64,000 bases of DNA from Jeotgalicoccus marinus DSM 19772 (GCF_000425825.1 NZ_AUEE01000004.1:124001-188000), one strand, 5' to 3'; numbered from the stretch's first letter, positions 38,922 through 51,636 are shown. Numbers and translations are program-made. The notes: generated from the sequence alone by a model not told the origin.

Positions 38922-41900
38922 TTAGTCTTCAGTTAAGACGAAATCTTCTTCAGCGATAGTTTCATCAGCTACTGAAATATCAACATCTTTATAATTTGTC
39001 ATACCTGTACCTGCAGGGATCAGCTTACCGATAATGACGTTCTCTTTAAGCCCGAGAAGATCATCTCGCTTACCTTTAATTGCTGCATCTGTAAGTACAC
39101 GAGTTGTTTCTTGGAAGCTGGCAGCTGATAAGAAGCTTTCAGTTTCAAGAGACGCTTTCGTGATTCCGAGTAATACAGGTTTTGCAGTGGCAGGACGTTT
39201 TCTTTGTTTAAAGATTTCCTTGTTCGCATCTGTAAATTGGTGAATTTCCACTAAAGCACCTGGCAATAAGTTAGTATCTCCGGCATCTATGATACGTACT
39301 TTACGTAACATTTGACGAACCATAACTTCAACGTGTTTATCGCCAATTTCTACCCCTTGCATGCGGTATACTTTTTGTACTTCTTTCAACAGATACTCTT
39401 GAGTTGTATTTAACCCGGCAACTTGAAGTAATGATTTAGGTTCGATTGAACCTTCGTTTAATACGCCACCTGGTTCAACTTTATCTCCAATTTCAACGAG
39501 GAGACGTGCTGCACCTGGTACATTGTACGTACGAGTTTCGTGTTCACCTTTAACTTTAACTTCTTGTTGACGGTCTTTAACGATTTCAATGTCAGTTACA
39601 GTACCGTGAATTTCTGAAATCTGCGCTTGCCCTTTAGGATTACGCGCTTCAAATAATTCTTGGATACGTGGAAGACCTTGTGTAATATCGCTACCTGCTA
39701 CCCCACCTGTGTGGAATGTACGCATTGTAAGCTGTGTACCAGGCTCACCGATTGATTGAGCAGCAATTGTACCAACTGCTTCCCCAACTTCAACTTTTTC
39801 ACCTGTAGCAAGGTTCTTACCGTAACAACGTTCACATACACCATGACGCGTGTTACATGTAAATGCTGAGCGGATATATACTTGTTCGATACCACTGTTA
39901 ACAATTTCTTTAGCGATATCTTGAGTAATTAATTCATTAACGCCAATGATCACTTCATCAGTTTCTGGGTGTCTAACTGTTTCTTTCGTGTAACGTCCTT
40001 CTAGACGGTCAAGTAGTGGTTCGATTAACTCAGTACCTTCCATCAAGGCAGATACATGAAGTCCTTTATCTGTGCCACAATCTTCTTCACGAACAATAAC
40101 ATCTTGAGCAACATCTACAAGACGACGAGTCAGATAACCAGAATCGGCAGTTTTCAGTGCTGTATCGGCAAGACCTTTACGCGCACCGTGTGTAGAGATA
40201 AAGTACTCGAGTACTGTAAGTCCCTCACGGAAACTTGATTTGATTGGTAACTCAATGATCTCACCAGATGGGTTGGCCATTAGACCACGCATACCAGCAA
40301 GTTGAGTAAAGTTAGATGCGTTACCACGGGCACCTGAGTCACTCATCATGAATATTGGGTTTAGACGGTCAAGTGATGACATCAACTTATCTTGGATAAC
40401 ATCTTTCGCCTTAGTCCAAAGCTCAATAACTGCATTGTAGCGCTCTTCTTCAGTGATAAGACCACGTGAGAATTGCTTTTGAACTTTCTCAACTTTTTCT
40501 TCAGTTTCGTCGATGATGACCTGTTTGTCTGGAAGTACCACAATATCAGATACCCCAACTGTAATACCTGCTTTAGCAGAGTACTTGAAGCCTAAGTCTT
40601 TCATCAAGTCGAGCATCACTGAAGTTTCAGTAATGTGGAACTTATTAAACACTTCTGCAATAACTTGTCCAAGGAATTTTTTGTTGAACGGATCAACAAG
40701 TGGCATTTCTGTAATCTTCTCGATTAAGCCTTCCTCACTTAAGTCACTCGCAGCAATAAAGTACTTATCTGGAGTTTTACGTTCTAAGTTATCCTTAGTC
40801 GGTTCATTTATATAAGGGAATGAAGGTGGCATAATCTGGTTAAAGATTACCTTACCAACAGTTGTCATTAAAATTTTACCTTTGTTCTCTTCAGACACTT
40901 TCTCTACAGGCATATCCTTAGTATGGATACCAATACGAGTGTGCAGTGAAGTGTAACCATTTTGGTAACTCATAATGACCTCTTCAATGCTCTTGAAGAT
41001 GTGCCCCTCATTTTTAGTCGCTTCACGTTCTAATGTTAGGTAGTAGTTACCTAGGACCATATCCTGTGAAGGTGTAACGACTGGTTTACCATCTTTCGGG
41101 TTAAGAATGTTTTGTGCAGCAAGCATCAACATACGTGCCTCTGCTTGTGCTTCTTTAGAAAGTGGTACGTGTACAGCCATTTGGTCTCCATCAAAGTCAG
41201 CGTTATATGCTGTTGTTACTAGTGGGTGAAGGCGAATCGCACGTCCTTCTACTAGTGTCGCTTCGAAGGCTTGGATACCTAAACGGTGAAGTGTCGGTGC
41301 ACGGTTAAGGAGTACTGGATGTTCTGTGATGACATCTTCAAGTACATCCCAAACTTCATTTTCCATGCGCTCGATTTTACCTTTGGCATTCTTAATGTTA
41401 GTTGCAAGCTCACGCTTAACTAGCTCTTTCATTACGAATGGCTTAAATAGCTCAAGTGCCATTTCCTTAGGTAAACCACACTGATACATTTTCAGTCCAG
41501 GACCAACGACGATAACCGAACGACCAGAATAGTCGACACGTTTACCAAGTAAGTTCTGACGGAAACGACCTTGCTTACCTTTAAGCATGTGAGATAGTGA
41601 TTTCAATGGACGGTTACCTGGTCCTGTTACAGGACGGCCACGACGACCATTATCGATTAGAGCATCGACAGCTTCTTGTAACATACGTTTTTCATTTTGC
41701 ACGATAATTCCAGGTGCTCCTAAATCAAGTAGACGTTTCAAACGATTATTACGGTTGATTACACGACGATAAAGGTCGTTTAAATCACTTGTGGCAAATC
41801 GTCCACCATCTAATTGAACCATCGGACGAATTTCCGGTGGAATAATTGGTAGGACATCTAAAATCATCCAAGAAGGATCATTACCAGAGTGGCGGAATGC

Positions 41901-42542
41901 TTCCACCACTTCTAGCCGTTTGATCGCTCTTGTTAGGCGCTGACCTGTTGCAGTTTCAAGTTCTTTTCTAAGCATCTCTAGTTCAGATCCTAGATCAACT
42001 TGTTGTAAGAGTTCCTTGATTGCTTCAGCACCCATTTTAGCAGTGAAAGTATTACCGAACTTATCGTAGTATTCACGGTATTCGCGTTCACTTAGCAGTT
42101 GTTTAGGTTCTAGGCCTGTTGGACCTGGTTTAATAACAGTATATGACGCAAAATAAATAATTTCCTCTAAAGAACGCGGAGACATATCAAGTAATAGTCC
42201 CATACGTGATGGTATTCCTTTGAAATACCAAATATGAGTAACTGGAGCTGCAAGTTCAATGTGCCCCATTCTTTCACGTCTTACTTTAGCGCGTGTCACT
42301 TCTACACCACAACGGTCACATACCATGCCTTTATATCTAACGCGTTTGTATTTACCACAGCTACATTCCCAATCTTTAGTAGGACCAAAGATTTTTTCGC
42401 AGAATAAACCATCACGTTCAGGTTTTAATGTTCTATAGTTAATTGTTTCCGGTTTTTTGACCTCACCGAATGACCAAGAACGAATTTTTTCAGGTGATGC
42501 TAAACCTATTTTCATATATTTAAATCTGTTTACATCTATCAA
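38922..42542 (-). CDS. rpoC: RNA polymerase subunit beta'
   Basis: 1206 residues. Zinc finger [20 protein letters not shown] near 60-79, the catalytic Mg motif NADFDGDQM near 452, and the second zinc site [13 protein letters not shown]. The start is a TTG with GGGAGG 9-10 bases upstream. Sequence is strongly like Staphylococcus RpoC. It follows rpoB by 41 bases. Confidence 0.99.
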   Translation of the reverse strand: MIDVNRFKYMKIGLASPEKIRSWSFGEVKKPETINYRTLKPERDGLFCEKIFGPTKDWECSCGKYKRVRYKGMVCDRCGVEVTRAKVRRERMGHIELAAPVTHIWYFKGIPSRMGLLLDMSPRSLEEIIYFASYTVIKPGPTGLEPKQLLSEREYREYYDKFGNTFTAKMGAEAIKELLQQVDLGSELEMLRKELETATGQRLTRAIKRLEVVEAFRHSGNDPSWMILDVLPIIPPEIRPMVQLDGGRFATSDLNDLYRRVINRNNRLKRLLDLGAPGIIVQNEKRMLQEAVDALIDNGRRGRPVTGPGNRPLKSLSHMLKGKQGRFRQNLLGKRVDYSGRSVIVVGPGLKMYQCGLPKEMALELFKPFVMKELVKRELATNIKNAKGKIERMENEVWDVLEDVITEHPVLLNRAPTLHRLGIQAFEATLVEGRAIRLHPLVTTAYNADFDGDQMAVHVPLSKEAQAEARMLMLAAQNILNPKDGKPVVTPSQDMVLGNYYLTLEREATKNEGHIFKSIEEVIMSYQNGYTSLHTRIGIHTKDMPVEKVSEENKGKILMTTVGKVIFNQIMPPSFPYINEPTKDNLERKTPDKYFIAASDLSEEGLIEKITEMPLVDPFNKKFLGQVIAEVFNKFHITETSVMLDLMKDLGFKYSAKAGITVGVSDIVVLPDKQVIIDETEEKVEKVQKQFSRGLITEEERYNAVIELWTKAKDVIQDKLMSSLDRLNPIFMMSDSGARGNASNFTQLAGMRGLMANPSGEIIELPIKSSFREGLTVLEYFISTHGARKGLADTALKTADSGYLTRRLVDVAQDVIVREEDCGTDKGLHVSALMEGTELIEPLLDRLEGRYTKETVRHPETDEVIIGVNELITQDIAKEIVNSGIEQVYIRSAFTCNTRHGVCERCYGKNLATGEKVEVGEAVGTIAAQSIGEPGTQLTMRTFHTGGVAGSDITQGLPRIQELFEARNPKGQAQISEIHGTVTDIEIVKDRQQEVKVKGEHETRTYNVPGAARLLVEIGDKVEPGGVLNEGSIEPKSLLQVAGLNTTQEYLLKEVQKVYRMQGVEIGDKHVEVMVRQMLRKVRIIDAGDTNLLPGALVEIHQFTDANKEIFKQRKRPATAKPVLLGITKASLETESFLSAASFQETTRVLTDAAIKGKRDDLLGLKENVIIGKLIPAGTGMTNYKDVDISVADETIAEEDFVLTED

Positions 42543-42583
42543 TGAGCTTTCCTCCCTCAGTTTTCTCGAAGCTCAGAACGTTA

Positions 42584-45500
42584 CTATTCAGTAACATTTT
42601 CGTTAGCAGCAGCGTCTGTTTCTTTGACCGGTTGAGCCGGTTGATTCGGAATATCGTCTTCATCAGTATCGCGTAGTTCAATTTCCTCATCGTTTTCATC
42701 CATGATGCTTACATCTAAGCCCAGACTTTGAAGTTCTTTCATCAATACTCTGAATGACTCAGGGACACCTGGTTTAGGAAGGTTTTCACCTTTAACGATT
42801 GATTCATATGTCTTAACACGTCCGACAGTATCATCAGATTTAACAGTTAAGATCTCTTGGAGTGTATATGCAGCACCGTATGCTTCAAGTGCCCAAACTT
42901 CCATCTCACCGAAACGTTGTCCACCAAATTGTGCTTTACCACCAAGTGGTTGTTGTGTAACGAGTGAGTATGGTCCAGTACTTCTTGCGTGAAGTTTATC
43001 GTCAACCATGTGTGCAAGTTTAAGCATATACATCACACCAACAGAGATACGGTTTTCAAATGGTTCACCTGTACGGCCATCATATAGAACGGTCTTACCA
43101 TCACGTGCAAGTCCTGCTTCTTCCATTGTTGACCATACATCTTCCTCATTTGCACCATCGAATACTGGTGACGCCATTCTTAAGCCCATCGCACGAGCAG
43201 CCATACCAAGATGTAGTTCTAGCACCTGACCGATGTTCATACGTGATGGAACACCGAGTGGGTTAAGCATGATGTCGATTGGCGTGCCGTCTGGTAAGTA
43301 AGGCATATCTTCTTCTGGAAGGATTTTTGAAATAACACCTTTGTTACCGTGACGTCCACACATTTTATCCCCTTCAGAAATCTTTCTCTTCTGAACGATA
43401 TAAACGCGTACAAGTTGGTTAACACCTGGAGATAATTCGTCACCATCTTCACGGTTAAATACTTTAACATCTAGAACAATACCACCAGCACCGTGAGGTA
43501 CACGTAGAGACGTGTCTCTAACTTCACGCGCTTTCTCTCCGAATATTGCATGTAGTAAACGTTCTTCAGCAGTTAATTCAGTCACACCTTTTGGCGTAAC
43601 TTTACCAACTAAGATATCTCCATCATTAACTTCCGCACCAATATATACAATACCGCGGTCATCAAGTTTTTTCAGCGCACTGTCTGAAACGTTAGGGATA
43701 TCTCTCGTAATTTCTTCTGGTCCAAGCTTAGTATCTCTTGATTCCGACTCATATTCTTCAATATGAATTGATGTGTAAACATCTTGTTTAACTAAGCGTT
43801 CGCTCATGATTACGGCATCCTCATAGTTATAACCATCCCAAGTCATGAAGCCGACAACAACGTTACGTCCAAGCGCCATCTCACCCTTGTCCATCGATGG
43901 ACCATCTGCTAAGATTTCGCCTTTTGTTACGATATTTCCTTCTTCAACGATTGGTTTTTGGTTGTAACAAGTTCCCGCATTTGAACGAATGAATTTAGAC
44001 ATTCTATAAACGTCTTTTTCAGTTTCTACTTCTTTACCATTCTTCTCTTCGATACGACGAACATGAACTTCTTTTGCTTCAACATGTTCAACGCGTCCTT
44101 TGTAACGAGAAACGACCGCAGCACCAGAGTCACGTGCAGATACGTGCTCCATACCTGTACCAATGAACGGTGATTCAGGATTTAATAATGGTACAGCTTG
44201 ACGTTGCATGTTTGCACCCATCAAGGCACGGTTTGAGTCATCGTTTTCTAGGAACGGAATACAAGCCGTCGCTGCAGAAACAACCTGCTTAGGTGAAACG
44301 TCCATGTAGTCCATACGCTCACGGTCCATTTGCGTGTTATTACCACGGAAACGACAAATTACTTCTTCATTAGTGAAACTACCATCTTCATTTAATGGTG
44401 CATTCGCCTGTGCAACAACGTAACTATCTTCTTCGTCTGCTGTTAAGTAGTCGATTTGGTTCGTTACTCTGTTTGTTTCAGGGTCTACTCTTCTATAAGG
44501 AGTTTCGATAAAACCAAAGTCGTTCACTCTAGCATAACTTGATAAAGTGTTGATCAAACCAATGTTTGGTCCCTCTGGTGTTTCAATCGGACACATGCGT
44601 CCATAGTGAGAATAGTGAACGTCACGCACTTCCATACCAGCACGTTCACGTGTTAAACCACCAGGCCCTAATGCAGATAAACGACGTTTGTGCGTCAACT
44701 CTGCAAGTGGGTTTGTTTGGTCCATGAACTGAGATAACTGTGAACTACCAAAGAACTCTTTAATAGATGCAATTACTGGACGGATATTAATTAATTGTTG
44801 TGGTGTGACAGTTTCAGTGTCTTGAATAGACATTCTTTCACGAACCACACGTTCCATACGAGAAACCCCAATACGGAATTGGTTTTGTAACAATTCACCA
44901 ACAGAACGTAAACGACGGTTACCTAAGTGGTCGATATCGTCAGTCTGTCCAACGCCTTCTAATAAGTTAAAGAAGTAACTCATTGAAGACACAATGTCAG
45001 ATGGTGTAATTGATTTAACTTCAACATCTGGGAATGCGTTACCGATTACCGTCGTCGATGTTTCTTCGTTATTATGAGAACGTACTTTTATTGATTGAAC
45101 TTCTACAGGCTCATCAAGTAACCCCTGCTCTAAGTGGTAAGTCTTCAAGTTCGCTGTAGATTCTAACTGGTCCATAATCGCATCTAAAGTACGACGATCG
45201 ATTGTTGAACCTGCCTCTGCAATGATTTCACCTGTTTCGCTGTCAACGATTGGCTCAGTGAGCACTTGGTTAAACAAGCGGTGTTTTAGGTGAAGTTTTT
45301 TATTCATCTTATAACGACCCACATTCGCTAAATCATAACGTTTTGGATCAAAGAATCTTGAGTATAATAAATTACGTGCGTTTTCCACTGTAGGTGGTTC
45401 ACCCGGACGTAATCTTTCATATATTTCTAAAAGTGCTTGATCTACTGTTTCTGTCGTGTCTTTCTCTAGCGTATTACGAAGGTATTCGTTGTCGCCAAGA

Positions 45501-46126
45501 AGGTTGATGATTTCTTCATCTGTTTGAAAGCCTAGGGCACGTAATAATACTGTAATTGGCAATTTACGCGTGCGGTCTATTCTTACGTATACGACATCTT
45601 TAGCATCGATTTCATACTCGAGCCAAGCGCCTCGGTTAGGGATGACAGTTGCTCCGAAGTTTAATTTACCGTTCTTGTCAAACTTCTCGGAGAAGTATAC
45701 AGATGGGCTTCTTACTAATTGTGAAACGATAACACGTTCAGCACCATTTATAATAAAAGTACCTGTATCCGTCATCAACGGGAAATCTCCCATAAATACA
45801 TCCTGCTCTTTTACTTCGCCGGTTTCTTTGATGACTAAGCGAACTTTAACTCTCAGCGGAGCTGAGTAAGTCGCATCGTGGTCTTTCGCTTCTTCTTCGT
45901 TATACTTCGGCTCGCCAAGTTTATAATCGACAAATTGTAAAGACATATTACCAGTAAAATCTTCTACCGGAGAAATATCTTTAAACATTTCGATTAAACC
46001 CGTTTCCAGGAACCACTCGTACGATTTCGTCTGAATCTCAATTAAGTTAGGTAGTTCCAACTTCTCTTCGATACGCGCATAACTTCTACGTTGTGCATGT
46101 CTTCCATACTGAATCAATTGACTCAT
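42584..46126 (-). CDS. rpoB: RNA polymerase subunit beta
   Basis: 1180 residues from ATG 46126; an in-frame GTG four codons earlier overlaps its own site AGGGG. The rifampicin region reads [14 protein letters not shown] and [12 protein letters not shown], with the wild-type Asp, His and Ser, so no resistance change is seen. The acidic C-terminal tail is ordinary for the family. Confidence 0.99.
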   Translation of the reverse strand: MSQLIQYGRHAQRRSYARIEEKLELPNLIEIQTKSYEWFLETGLIEMFKDISPVEDFTGNMSLQFVDYKLGEPKYNEEEAKDHDATYSAPLRVKVRLVIKETGEVKEQDVFMGDFPLMTDTGTFIINGAERVIVSQLVRSPSVYFSEKFDKNGKLNFGATVIPNRGAWLEYEIDAKDVVYVRIDRTRKLPITVLLRALGFQTDEEIINLLGDNEYLRNTLEKDTTETVDQALLEIYERLRPGEPPTVENARNLLYSRFFDPKRYDLANVGRYKMNKKLHLKHRLFNQVLTEPIVDSETGEIIAEAGSTIDRRTLDAIMDQLESTANLKTYHLEQGLLDEPVEVQSIKVRSHNNEETSTTVIGNAFPDVEVKSITPSDIVSSMSYFFNLLEGVGQTDDIDHLGNRRLRSVGELLQNQFRIGVSRMERVVRERMSIQDTETVTPQQLINIRPVIASIKEFFGSSQLSQFMDQTNPLAELTHKRRLSALGPGGLTRERAGMEVRDVHYSHYGRMCPIETPEGPNIGLINTLSSYARVNDFGFIETPYRRVDPETNRVTNQIDYLTADEEDSYVVAQANAPLNEDGSFTNEEVICRFRGNNTQMDRERMDYMDVSPKQVVSAATACIPFLENDDSNRALMGANMQRQAVPLLNPESPFIGTGMEHVSARDSGAAVVSRYKGRVEHVEAKEVHVRRIEEKNGKEVETEKDVYRMSKFIRSNAGTCYNQKPIVEEGNIVTKGEILADGPSMDKGEMALGRNVVVGFMTWDGYNYEDAVIMSERLVKQDVYTSIHIEEYESESRDTKLGPEEITRDIPNVSDSALKKLDDRGIVYIGAEVNDGDILVGKVTPKGVTELTAEERLLHAIFGEKAREVRDTSLRVPHGAGGIVLDVKVFNREDGDELSPGVNQLVRVYIVQKRKISEGDKMCGRHGNKGVISKILPEEDMPYLPDGTPIDIMLNPLGVPSRMNIGQVLELHLGMAARAMGLRMASPVFDGANEEDVWSTMEEAGLARDGKTVLYDGRTGEPFENRISVGVMYMLKLAHMVDDKLHARSTGPYSLVTQQPLGGKAQFGGQRFGEMEVWALEAYGAAYTLQEILTVKSDDTVGRVKTYESIVKGENLPKPGVPESFRVLMKELQSLGLDVSIMDENDEEIELRDTDEDDIPNQPAQPVKETDAAANENVTE

Positions 46127-46316
46127 CGACAGATTCACCCCTAATAATATTTGCGTAAACTATAATGGCGTTTAAGTCCGCACCCTATTCATTGTAAAGA
46201 CAAAAAGAAAACGGAATCGTATTCAACCCCATTTTCTATTAAACTGGACACTTTTTTAAACGCTCCATTCAACAAATGTACAGAAAAGTACATACTTATT
46301 GATATTAATTTAACAT

Positions 46317-46346
46317 TCTATAAGAATAACACAGACAATTTGTCAA
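46317..46346 (-). promoter_or_regulatory. rpoBC promoter
   Basis: TTGACA (46341-46346) and TATAGA (46317-46322) with an 18-base spacer on the minus strand, in a 240-base gap between the methyltransferase and rpoB. A ~180-base leader follows, with no clear hairpin. Confidence 0.6.
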
Positions 46347-46365
46347 GTCAAATATTCTTTATATT

Positions 46366-46953
46366 TTATTTAATGCTTTTCAATATATAATACCCTTTAT
46401 CTTTAACAACAATCTGCACATTACCAAAAGTCGATTGCAAGTATTTCTTATATGATGCCATACCTTGCTTCTTCTGGACAACCATATAGATTGCACCGTC
46501 TAAGGTCAAGCGTTCATATGCATCTCTTAAGATTTCTAAGACCACATCTTTCCCCGCTCTAAATGGCGGATTCGTAACATAAAGAGAGGTATCAATATTT
46601 GACTCATCAAAGTCATGACGGCTCATCACATTCACTGAGATTCCCGCTCTTTTGGCATTCTCATCTGCAAGGTCTGCTGCATCCTTATTCACTTCAACCA
46701 TAATGGGATGCATACCTAATTCACGACCGATTACAATTCCGATCGGACCATAACCTGCGCCCATATCGATAAAACTTCCATCGCCTTGATAAGTGTCAAC
46801 TACGGTTTTAATAAGTAAGGCACTACCGTAATCAACATTATTTTTAGAAAATACACCGCGGTCAGTTTTAAAGCGGTAAGTATAATCGTTAAAATCGAAG
46901 GTTGTTTCACCATACTCATGTGGCGTGTCATCTGTCGTATAATAATGTGACAA
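46366..46953 (-). CDS. RsmC-like class I SAM methyltransferase (YbxB-like)
   Basis: 195 residues from TTG 46953, eight bases after GGAGG. SAM-binding FIDMGAGYGPIGIVI near residue 62 and the catalytic NPPFRAGK near 124, as in N2-guanine rRNA methyltransferases. It sits between rplL and rpoB, as ybxB does in Bacillus. The target, probably 16S rRNA, is by family analogy. Confidence 0.88.
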   Translation of the reverse strand: MSHYYTTDDTPHEYGETTFDFNDYTYRFKTDRGVFSKNNVDYGSALLIKTVVDTYQGDGSFIDMGAGYGPIGIVIGRELGMHPIMVEVNKDAADLADENAKRAGISVNVMSRHDFDESNIDTSLYVTNPPFRAGKDVVLEILRDAYERLTLDGAIYMVVQKKQGMASYKKYLQSTFGNVQIVVKDKGYYILKSIK

Positions 46954-46971
46954 ATAAATTTCCTCCAATCA

Positions 46972-47011
46972 GAAAAAAGTCTCCGCTAAACTAAGTTTGC
47001 GGAGACTTTTT
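46972..47011 (-). terminator. Terminator after rplL
   Basis: A perfect 13-base stem (AAAAAGTCTCCGC with GCGGAGACTTTTT), T-run on the minus strand. Partial read-through would let the methyltransferase be made. Confidence 0.85.
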
Positions 47012-47030
47012 GCGACAAAAATTATAGATA

Positions 47031-47396
47031 CTATTTAAGTTCTACACCAGCGCCAACTTCTTCAAGTTGAGCTTTAAGTGCTTCAGCGTCTTCTTTAGAA
47101 AGACCTTCTTTAACAACTTTAGGTGCGTTGTCAACAAGTTCTTTAGCGTCTTTAAGTCCAAGACCAGTCGCTTCACGAACTACTTTGATTACTTTAATCT
47201 TAGATGAACCTGCATCTGTAAGTTCAACGTCAAATTCAGATTTTTCTTCAGCTGCAGCAGCTTCTCCGCCACCTGCTGCTGCTACAGGAGCAGCCGCTGT
47301 TACGCCAAATTCTTCTTCAATTGCTTTAACTAAATCGTTTAATTCTAAAACTGTCATTTCTTTAATGCTCTCAATGATTGTTTCAATGTTAGCCAT
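47031..47396 (-). CDS. rplL: 50S ribosomal protein L7/L12
   Basis: 121 residues. N-terminal dimerisation helix ([19 protein letters not shown]), Ala-rich hinge, and the factor-binding domain with [20 protein letters not shown]. It forms the ribosomal stalk with L10. Confidence 0.99.
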   Translation of the reverse strand: MANIETIIESIKEMTVLELNDLVKAIEEEFGVTAAAPVAAAGGGEAAAAEEKSEFDVELTDAGSSKIKVIKVVREATGLGLKDAKELVDNAPKVVKEGLSKEDAEALKAQLEEVGAGVELK

Positions 47397-47436
47397 GATT
47401 ATTTTCCTCCATTTTATAATTGGTTTTTAGCTTAAA

Positions 47437-47943
47437 TTAAGCTTCGTTGTTTTCGTTCTCTTTGTCTTCACCGACTGCTTTAACTGCATAAGCGAAGTTT
47501 CGTACTGGTGCTTGTAGCACTGAAAGAAGCATAGAAAGTAGGCCATCTCTTGATGGAAGAGATGCGATAGCTTTTACATCTTCAACAGGTACATAGCTGC
47601 CTTCGATGACACCCGCTTTAATCTCTAAAGCTTCGTGCTCTTTAGCAAAGTTGTTAATGATTTTAGCTGGAGCGATAACATCTTCATTAGAGAATGCTAA
47701 TGCACTTGGTCCAACTAGGAATTCGTTAAGTTCAGAAAGTTCCAATGCATCAGCCGCACGGCGAGTCATTGTGTTTTTGTAAACTTTGAATTCAACGCCA
47801 GCTTCACGTAATTGTTTACGTAATTCTGTGACTTCTGAAACTGATAAACCACGGTAATCTACAAGAATAGTAGAAACTGAGTTTTTAAGTTGTTCAGTAA
47901 TCATTTCAACGTGTTGCTGTTTTTGTTCAATGATGTTTGACAT
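47437..47943 (-). CDS. rplJ: 50S ribosomal protein L10
   Basis: 168 residues. [20 protein letters not shown] near residue 28 and the [10 protein letters not shown] motif mark L10, which anchors L7/L12 and represses its own mRNA through the leader just upstream. GGAGGTG precedes the ATG. Confidence 0.98.
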   Translation of the reverse strand: MSNIIEQKQQHVEMITEQLKNSVSTILVDYRGLSVSEVTELRKQLREAGVEFKVYKNTMTRRAADALELSELNEFLVGPSALAFSNEDVIAPAKIINNFAKEHEALEIKAGVIEGSYVPVEDVKAIASLPSRDGLLSMLLSVLQAPVRNFAYAVKAVGEDKENENNEA

Positions 47944-48122
47944 GTCGTTACACCTCCATAATTTTTGTCTGGAGCAAATAAAAAAGCACCTTTTACCAGC
48001 GGCAAAAAGTGCTCGAATATATGAAAATATAATTCAAGTCGTTTTATTTGCCTCGGCAGGAAAGTTATTAAGCTATAAAAGCTCCTGCTGTCTTAGGTAA
48101 TCTTTAAAATTTACAAGTGTAA
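47944..48122 (-). ncRNA. L10 ribosomal protein leader with attenuator
   Basis: On the minus strand the conserved kink-turn region (CCTAAGACAGCAGGAGCTT ... CCTGCCGAGG, 48050-48108) is followed by a terminator hairpin (AGCACTTTTTGCC ... AAAAGGTGCTTTTTT, 47975-48012). This is the classic Firmicute L10 leader, where the L10(L12)4 complex binds. Confidence 0.9.
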
Positions 48123-48159
48123 ATATACCTCGTATACCTACACTTGTCAATATTTATTT

Positions 48160-48858
48160 TCAAACAGTTCTAATTACATTAGGGTCTACTGTAACGCCAG
48201 GGCCCATTGTGCTTGAAACTGTAACAGATTTAAAGTAAACACCTTTAGAAGAAGATGGTTTAGCTTTTTCTAAAATATCGTGAACAGCTTTAAAGTTGTC
48301 TACAAGTTGCTCATCAGAGAATGAAACTTTACCGATCCCAACGTGAACAATACCTGCTTTTTCAGCACGGTATTCAACTTTACCAGCCTTGATTTCTTCA
48401 ACTGCTTTAGTCACGTCCATCGTTACTGTACCAGTTTTAGGGTTAGGCATTAAACCTTTAGGTCCTAATACGCGACCAAGTTTACCAACTTCACCCATCA
48501 TGTCCGGTGTTGCAACGATAACGTCGAAATCAAACCATCCACCGTTAATTTTTTGTGCTAGCTCAGCTTCACCAACGTAGTCAGCGCCTGCTGCTTCTGC
48601 TTCTTTTGCTTTGTCGCCTTTCGCAAATACTAATACACGCTGTGTTTTACCAGTACCGTGTGGAAGTACTAGTGCACCACGGATCTGTTGATCATTTTTG
48701 CGCGTATCAATACCTAGACGGAATGCAACATCAACTGAAGCGTCAAAGTTTACAATAGAAGTTTCTTTTGCAAGCTTGACTGCTTCTTCAATTGAAAATG
48801 TAGAGTTTTGATCAAACTTTTCTAGAGCAGCTTGATACTTTTTACCTCTTTTAGCCAT
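48160..48858 (-). CDS. rplA: 50S ribosomal protein L1
   Basis: 232 residues. [20 protein letters not shown] and the [17 protein letters not shown] motif identify L1, which forms the mobile L1 stalk at the E site. AAGGAGG precedes the ATG. The rplK gene lies 60 bases upstream. Confidence 0.99.
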   Translation of the reverse strand: MAKRGKKYQAALEKFDQNSTFSIEEAVKLAKETSIVNFDASVDVAFRLGIDTRKNDQQIRGALVLPHGTGKTQRVLVFAKGDKAKEAEAAGADYVGEAELAQKINGGWFDFDVIVATPDMMGEVGKLGRVLGPKGLMPNPKTGTVTMDVTKAVEEIKAGKVEYRAEKAGIVHVGIGKVSFSDEQLVDNFKAVHDILEKAKPSSSKGVYFKSVTVSSTMGPGVTVDPNVIRTV

Positions 48859-48917
48859 TTATATTCCTCCTTGTGGTTATAGCGGGGTTAATCCTCCCAC
48901 GACCGTATTAATACTTA

Positions 48918-49343
48918 TTATTTTTCGACAGTGAAGCCCATGCTTCGTGCTGTACCTTCAACCATACGCATTGCTGCTTCAACAGTTGCCGCGTTTAGGT
49001 CTTCCATTTTCGTTTCTGCGATTTCACGAACTTGAGCTTCTGTAACAGTTGCTACTTTGTTCTTGTTAGGCTCTCCAGAACCTTTTTCAGTACCAGCTGC
49101 TTTTTTAAGTAAAACTGCTGCTGGTGGAGTTTTTGTGATGAATGTGAATGAGCGATCTTCAAATACTGAAATTTCAACAGGGATAATTAAACCTGCTTGC
49201 TCTTGTGTACGCGCATTGAATTCTTTACAGAATCCCATGATATTTACACCTGCTTGCCCTAGTGCTGGACCTACCGGTGGTGCCGGGTTAGCCTTTCCTG
49301 CAGGGATTTGCAATTTCACAACATTAATAACTTTTTTAGCCAC
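48918..49343 (-). CDS. rplK: 50S ribosomal protein L11
   Basis: 141 residues from GTG 49343, seven bases after GAGGAGGTG; this gives exactly the usual L11 length. [20 protein letters not shown] opens the protein. It sits at the GTPase-associated centre, the site of thiopeptides and RelA sensing. Confidence 0.98.
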   Translation of the reverse strand: MAKKVINVVKLQIPAGKANPAPPVGPALGQAGVNIMGFCKEFNARTQEQAGLIIPVEISVFEDRSFTFITKTPPAAVLLKKAAGTEKGSGEPNKNKVATVTEAQVREIAETKMEDLNAATVEAAMRMVEGTARSMGFTVEK

Positions 49344-49424
49344 GATGTTGCACCTCCTCATAATCGTGATGTGGTCACAGGATGTTTAGATTTCATCCTC
49401 CCACTCATAAGTCTTTATACAAAT

Positions 49425-49452
49425 AAAGATGGCCGCAATTTTGCGACCATAA
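49425..49452 (-). terminator. Hairpin between nusG and rplK
   Basis: ATGGTCGC pairs with GCGGCCAT (one G-T pair) on the minus strand, followed by a weak CTTTATTT. Probably a partial terminator. Confidence 0.5.
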
Positions 49453-49490
49453 AAGTATAGCATATTAACCTGTAATTTCCAAGTGTAAAA

Positions 49491-50030
49491 TTAAAGTTTT
49501 TCAATCTGATCAAATTCAACTTCAACCGGTGTCTCTCTACCAAACATCTCAACAAGTACCGTTAGCTTATAACGTTCCTCATCAATCGATTCAATCACGC
49601 CCGTTTGATTATTAAACGGTCCTGAAACGATGTTAATGGATTCACCAACTTCAACCTCAACATCCACAATTTTCTCACTCATACCCATCTGACGAAGGAT
49701 AAATTTCACTTCTTCTGGTAAGAGTGGGTTTGGCTTACTACCCGCACCTTGTGAACCAACAAAACCTGTAACTCCTGGTGTATTACGAACAACATACCAA
49801 GACTCATCCGTCATGACGAGCTCTACTAAAACATAACCAGGGAATGTTTTCTTCATTGCCGTCTTTTTCTTACCATCTTTTATAGATGTTTCCTCTTCTT
49901 CAGGAATAACGACACGGAAAATTAGATCTTGCATATTCATTGACTCGAGGCGCGCCTCTAAGTTTGCTTTTACTTTGTTTTCATAGCCTGAATAAGTATG
50001 TACTGCATACCACTCTTTGTCTAGAGACAT
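49491..50030 (-). CDS. nusG: Transcription antitermination/pausing factor NusG
   Basis: 179 residues. NGN domain (WYAVHTYSGYENKVKANLEA ... FPGYVLVELVM) and a C-terminal KOW motif (NIVSGPFNNQTGVIESID). It binds RNA polymerase and couples to Rho, NusE or ribosomes. It starts 18 bases after secE. Confidence 0.98.
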   Translation of the reverse strand: MSLDKEWYAVHTYSGYENKVKANLEARLESMNMQDLIFRVVIPEEEETSIKDGKKKTAMKKTFPGYVLVELVMTDESWYVVRNTPGVTGFVGSQGAGSKPNPLLPEEVKFILRQMGMSEKIVDVEVEVGESINIVSGPFNNQTGVIESIDEERYKLTVLVEMFGRETPVEVEFDQIEKL

Positions 50031-50048
50031 TATACCGCTCCTTTAAAA

Positions 50049-50225
50049 TTACATTAAATCAATTAGTGCTGTGATACCCAGATCAAGCACATAGAAAAAC
50101 ACTAAGAAAAATACAACTGTCACTACAACTGTTGTCGTATAACGGACGACTTCCTGACCAGTCGGCCAGCTGACTTTTTTCATCTCGCTGACGACATTTT
50201 GGAAGAAGTTCTTATTATTATTCAT
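50049..50225 (-). CDS. secE: Preprotein translocase subunit SecE
   Basis: 58 residues. A cytoplasmic amphipathic helix with [17 protein letters not shown], then a single membrane helix. This is the short Gram-positive form, part of SecYEG. The strong site AGGAGG precedes the ATG. It lies between rpmG and nusG as in all relatives. Confidence 0.95.
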   Translation of the reverse strand: MNNNKNFFQNVVSEMKKVSWPTGQEVVRYTTTVVVTVVFFLVFFYVLDLGITALIDLM

Positions 50226-50242
50226 CAATCGTTCCTCCTGAA

Positions 50243-50380
50243 CTATATAGAACTCTTATGCGTTGTATGCTTATTGCATTTGGGGCAAAACTTTTTCATG
50301 ATGAGTCTCTCTGTGTGGGTTGGTCTGTTCAATGAGTAGTTACGAGACCCACATTCACTGCAAATCAGTGCAATTTTCAT
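50243..50380 (-). CDS. rpmG: 50S ribosomal protein L33, zinc-binding form
   Basis: 45 residues. Two CxxC pairs ([10 protein letters not shown] and [10 protein letters not shown]) give the zinc site of the C+ type. It is made in zinc-replete conditions where C- paralogues exist elsewhere. Ten bases separate it from sigH. Confidence 0.94.
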   Translation of the reverse strand: MKIALICSECGSRNYSLNRPTHTERLIMKKFCPKCNKHTTHKSSI

Positions 50381-50390
50381 CTTAAAATCC

Positions 50391-51047
50391 TCATTTCAAT
50401 TCTAATATACTATATCGATTTGAAGCGTTGTTGTCAACAATACTGTGTAAATCTTCAACCTCACCAAACTTTATTTTCAACCGATGAACTGTGTTTTTCA
50501 CAGACTTTAGACCACACTTTAAAATACTCGCTATTTCTTGAACGGAATATCTTTCAAAAAAAAGTTTTAGTACGTATTTTTCACGAGTGGATAAGCTTTC
50601 TACAGCAGATAAGTAGTCTTCTGCCCTTTCCTTTAAATGAATACCTGCTAATGCATCCGAATGTGTACTATCAAAGATAGTTTCAAGTAATGGCTCCCAG
50701 CTGTTCCATGCTCCAGGATTCACCACTATCTTGTTATACATTTTAAAACGTATAGAACGAAGCGCATAGTTCATAAAATGACCGCGTTCATAATCATATC
50801 TAAAACACATCATAAACACCTCGATCATCATATCTTGAACCAGGTCATCTCGATCATATGACGTTATTTCATATTTAAATGACATTCTTAATATATGAGA
50901 CCTAAGCAGTTTATCAACTGTATCAAAGGCAGCATAGTCACCGTTCTTCACACGGCAAGCAGCTCTATCTAAATCTTCTAAATCACTATCTTTGTAACTT
51001 GTACGCCTTTCCAACACTAAATGACTAGAAACCTTGATCCTATACAA
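50391..51047 (-). CDS. sigH: Sigma factor SigH (staphylococcal competence sigma)
   Basis: 218 residues from TTG 51047, six bases after GGAGGGG. Region 2 ([18 protein letters not shown], then [13 protein letters not shown]) and region 4 ([22 protein letters not shown]) are clear. By position before rpmG-secE-nusG it is the Staphylococcus sigH equivalent, which turns on competence genes. It is last in the cysE-T-box transcript. Confidence 0.88.
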   Translation of the reverse strand: MYRIKVSSHLVLERRTSYKDSDLEDLDRAACRVKNGDYAAFDTVDKLLRSHILRMSFKYEITSYDRDDLVQDMMIEVFMMCFRYDYERGHFMNYALRSIRFKMYNKIVVNPGAWNSWEPLLETIFDSTHSDALAGIHLKERAEDYLSAVESLSTREKYVLKLFFERYSVQEIASILKCGLKSVKNTVHRLKIKFGEVEDLHSIVDNNASNRYSILELK

Positions 51048-51110
51048 TCGATTCCCCTCCAACCTTTAGTTAACCTAAATATAAGTTGGAGGGGGGATAT
51101 CTTCAAGTTG

Positions 51111-51635
51111 TCAATTTTCTCCCCGTCGCAGTTTTTCCATTTCTGCAAGTATTTCATCCGAAATATCCAATTTTGTCCTAGGCAGTTTTTCATTTATTGC
51201 CTTAATTCTTTTACTAATATTTTTATCTGCCTCGGACAAGTTCAACCACATTTCTCTCGATGAGATTCGGTAAGCTCCATAAGCAAAGATTGCATTTTGT
51301 TCAGTTAAGTCACTCGTTACTACACTGATATCACATAGAAATGGATGGTAATTATCATAGACAAATCTTTCGATAAATTCGTCTGCCGTTTCTTTTTCTT
51401 TCGTGTAGACCACTTCAATACCGTAATAATCCATCACGGCTTCTTTGCTTTTGACCTCGTAAGCATCAAAGACGCAGATAATCTCATAATTCTGAACTGC
51501 TTGGTATTCGCTCAATAGCTTTAATACTTTATCTCTTGCGAGTTGTAGAGACATCTGCGCTTCACGGTATAAATCAGAATTTGCCCCAATTAAATTGTAG
51601 CCATCGACGAGTAATACCCTTCTTTTTTTACGCAC
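51111..51635 (-). CDS. NYN-domain endoribonuclease, YacP/Rae1-like
   Basis: About 174 residues from GTG 51635, just after the rlmB stop; the longer frame overlaps rlmB and family members begin here. The PIN/NYN core has LLVDGYNLIG, VFDAYEV, KEKETADEFIE and TSDLTEQNAIF with the acidic metal ligands. Rae1 in Bacillus cleaves mRNA in the ribosomal A site. Confidence 0.88.
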   Translation of the reverse strand: MRKKRRVLLVDGYNLIGANSDLYREAQMSLQLARDKVLKLLSEYQAVQNYEIICVFDAYEVKSKEAVMDYYGIEVVYTKEKETADEFIERFVYDNYHPFLCDISVVTSDLTEQNAIFAYGAYRISSREMWLNLSEADKNISKRIKAINEKLPRTKLDISDEILAEMEKLRRGEN

Positions 51636-51636
51636 A

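Noticed and set aside
46139-46365. An RNA leader or attenuator in front of rpoB
   Set aside because: The gap is AT-rich with a promoter, but I could not find a stable stem with a T-run.
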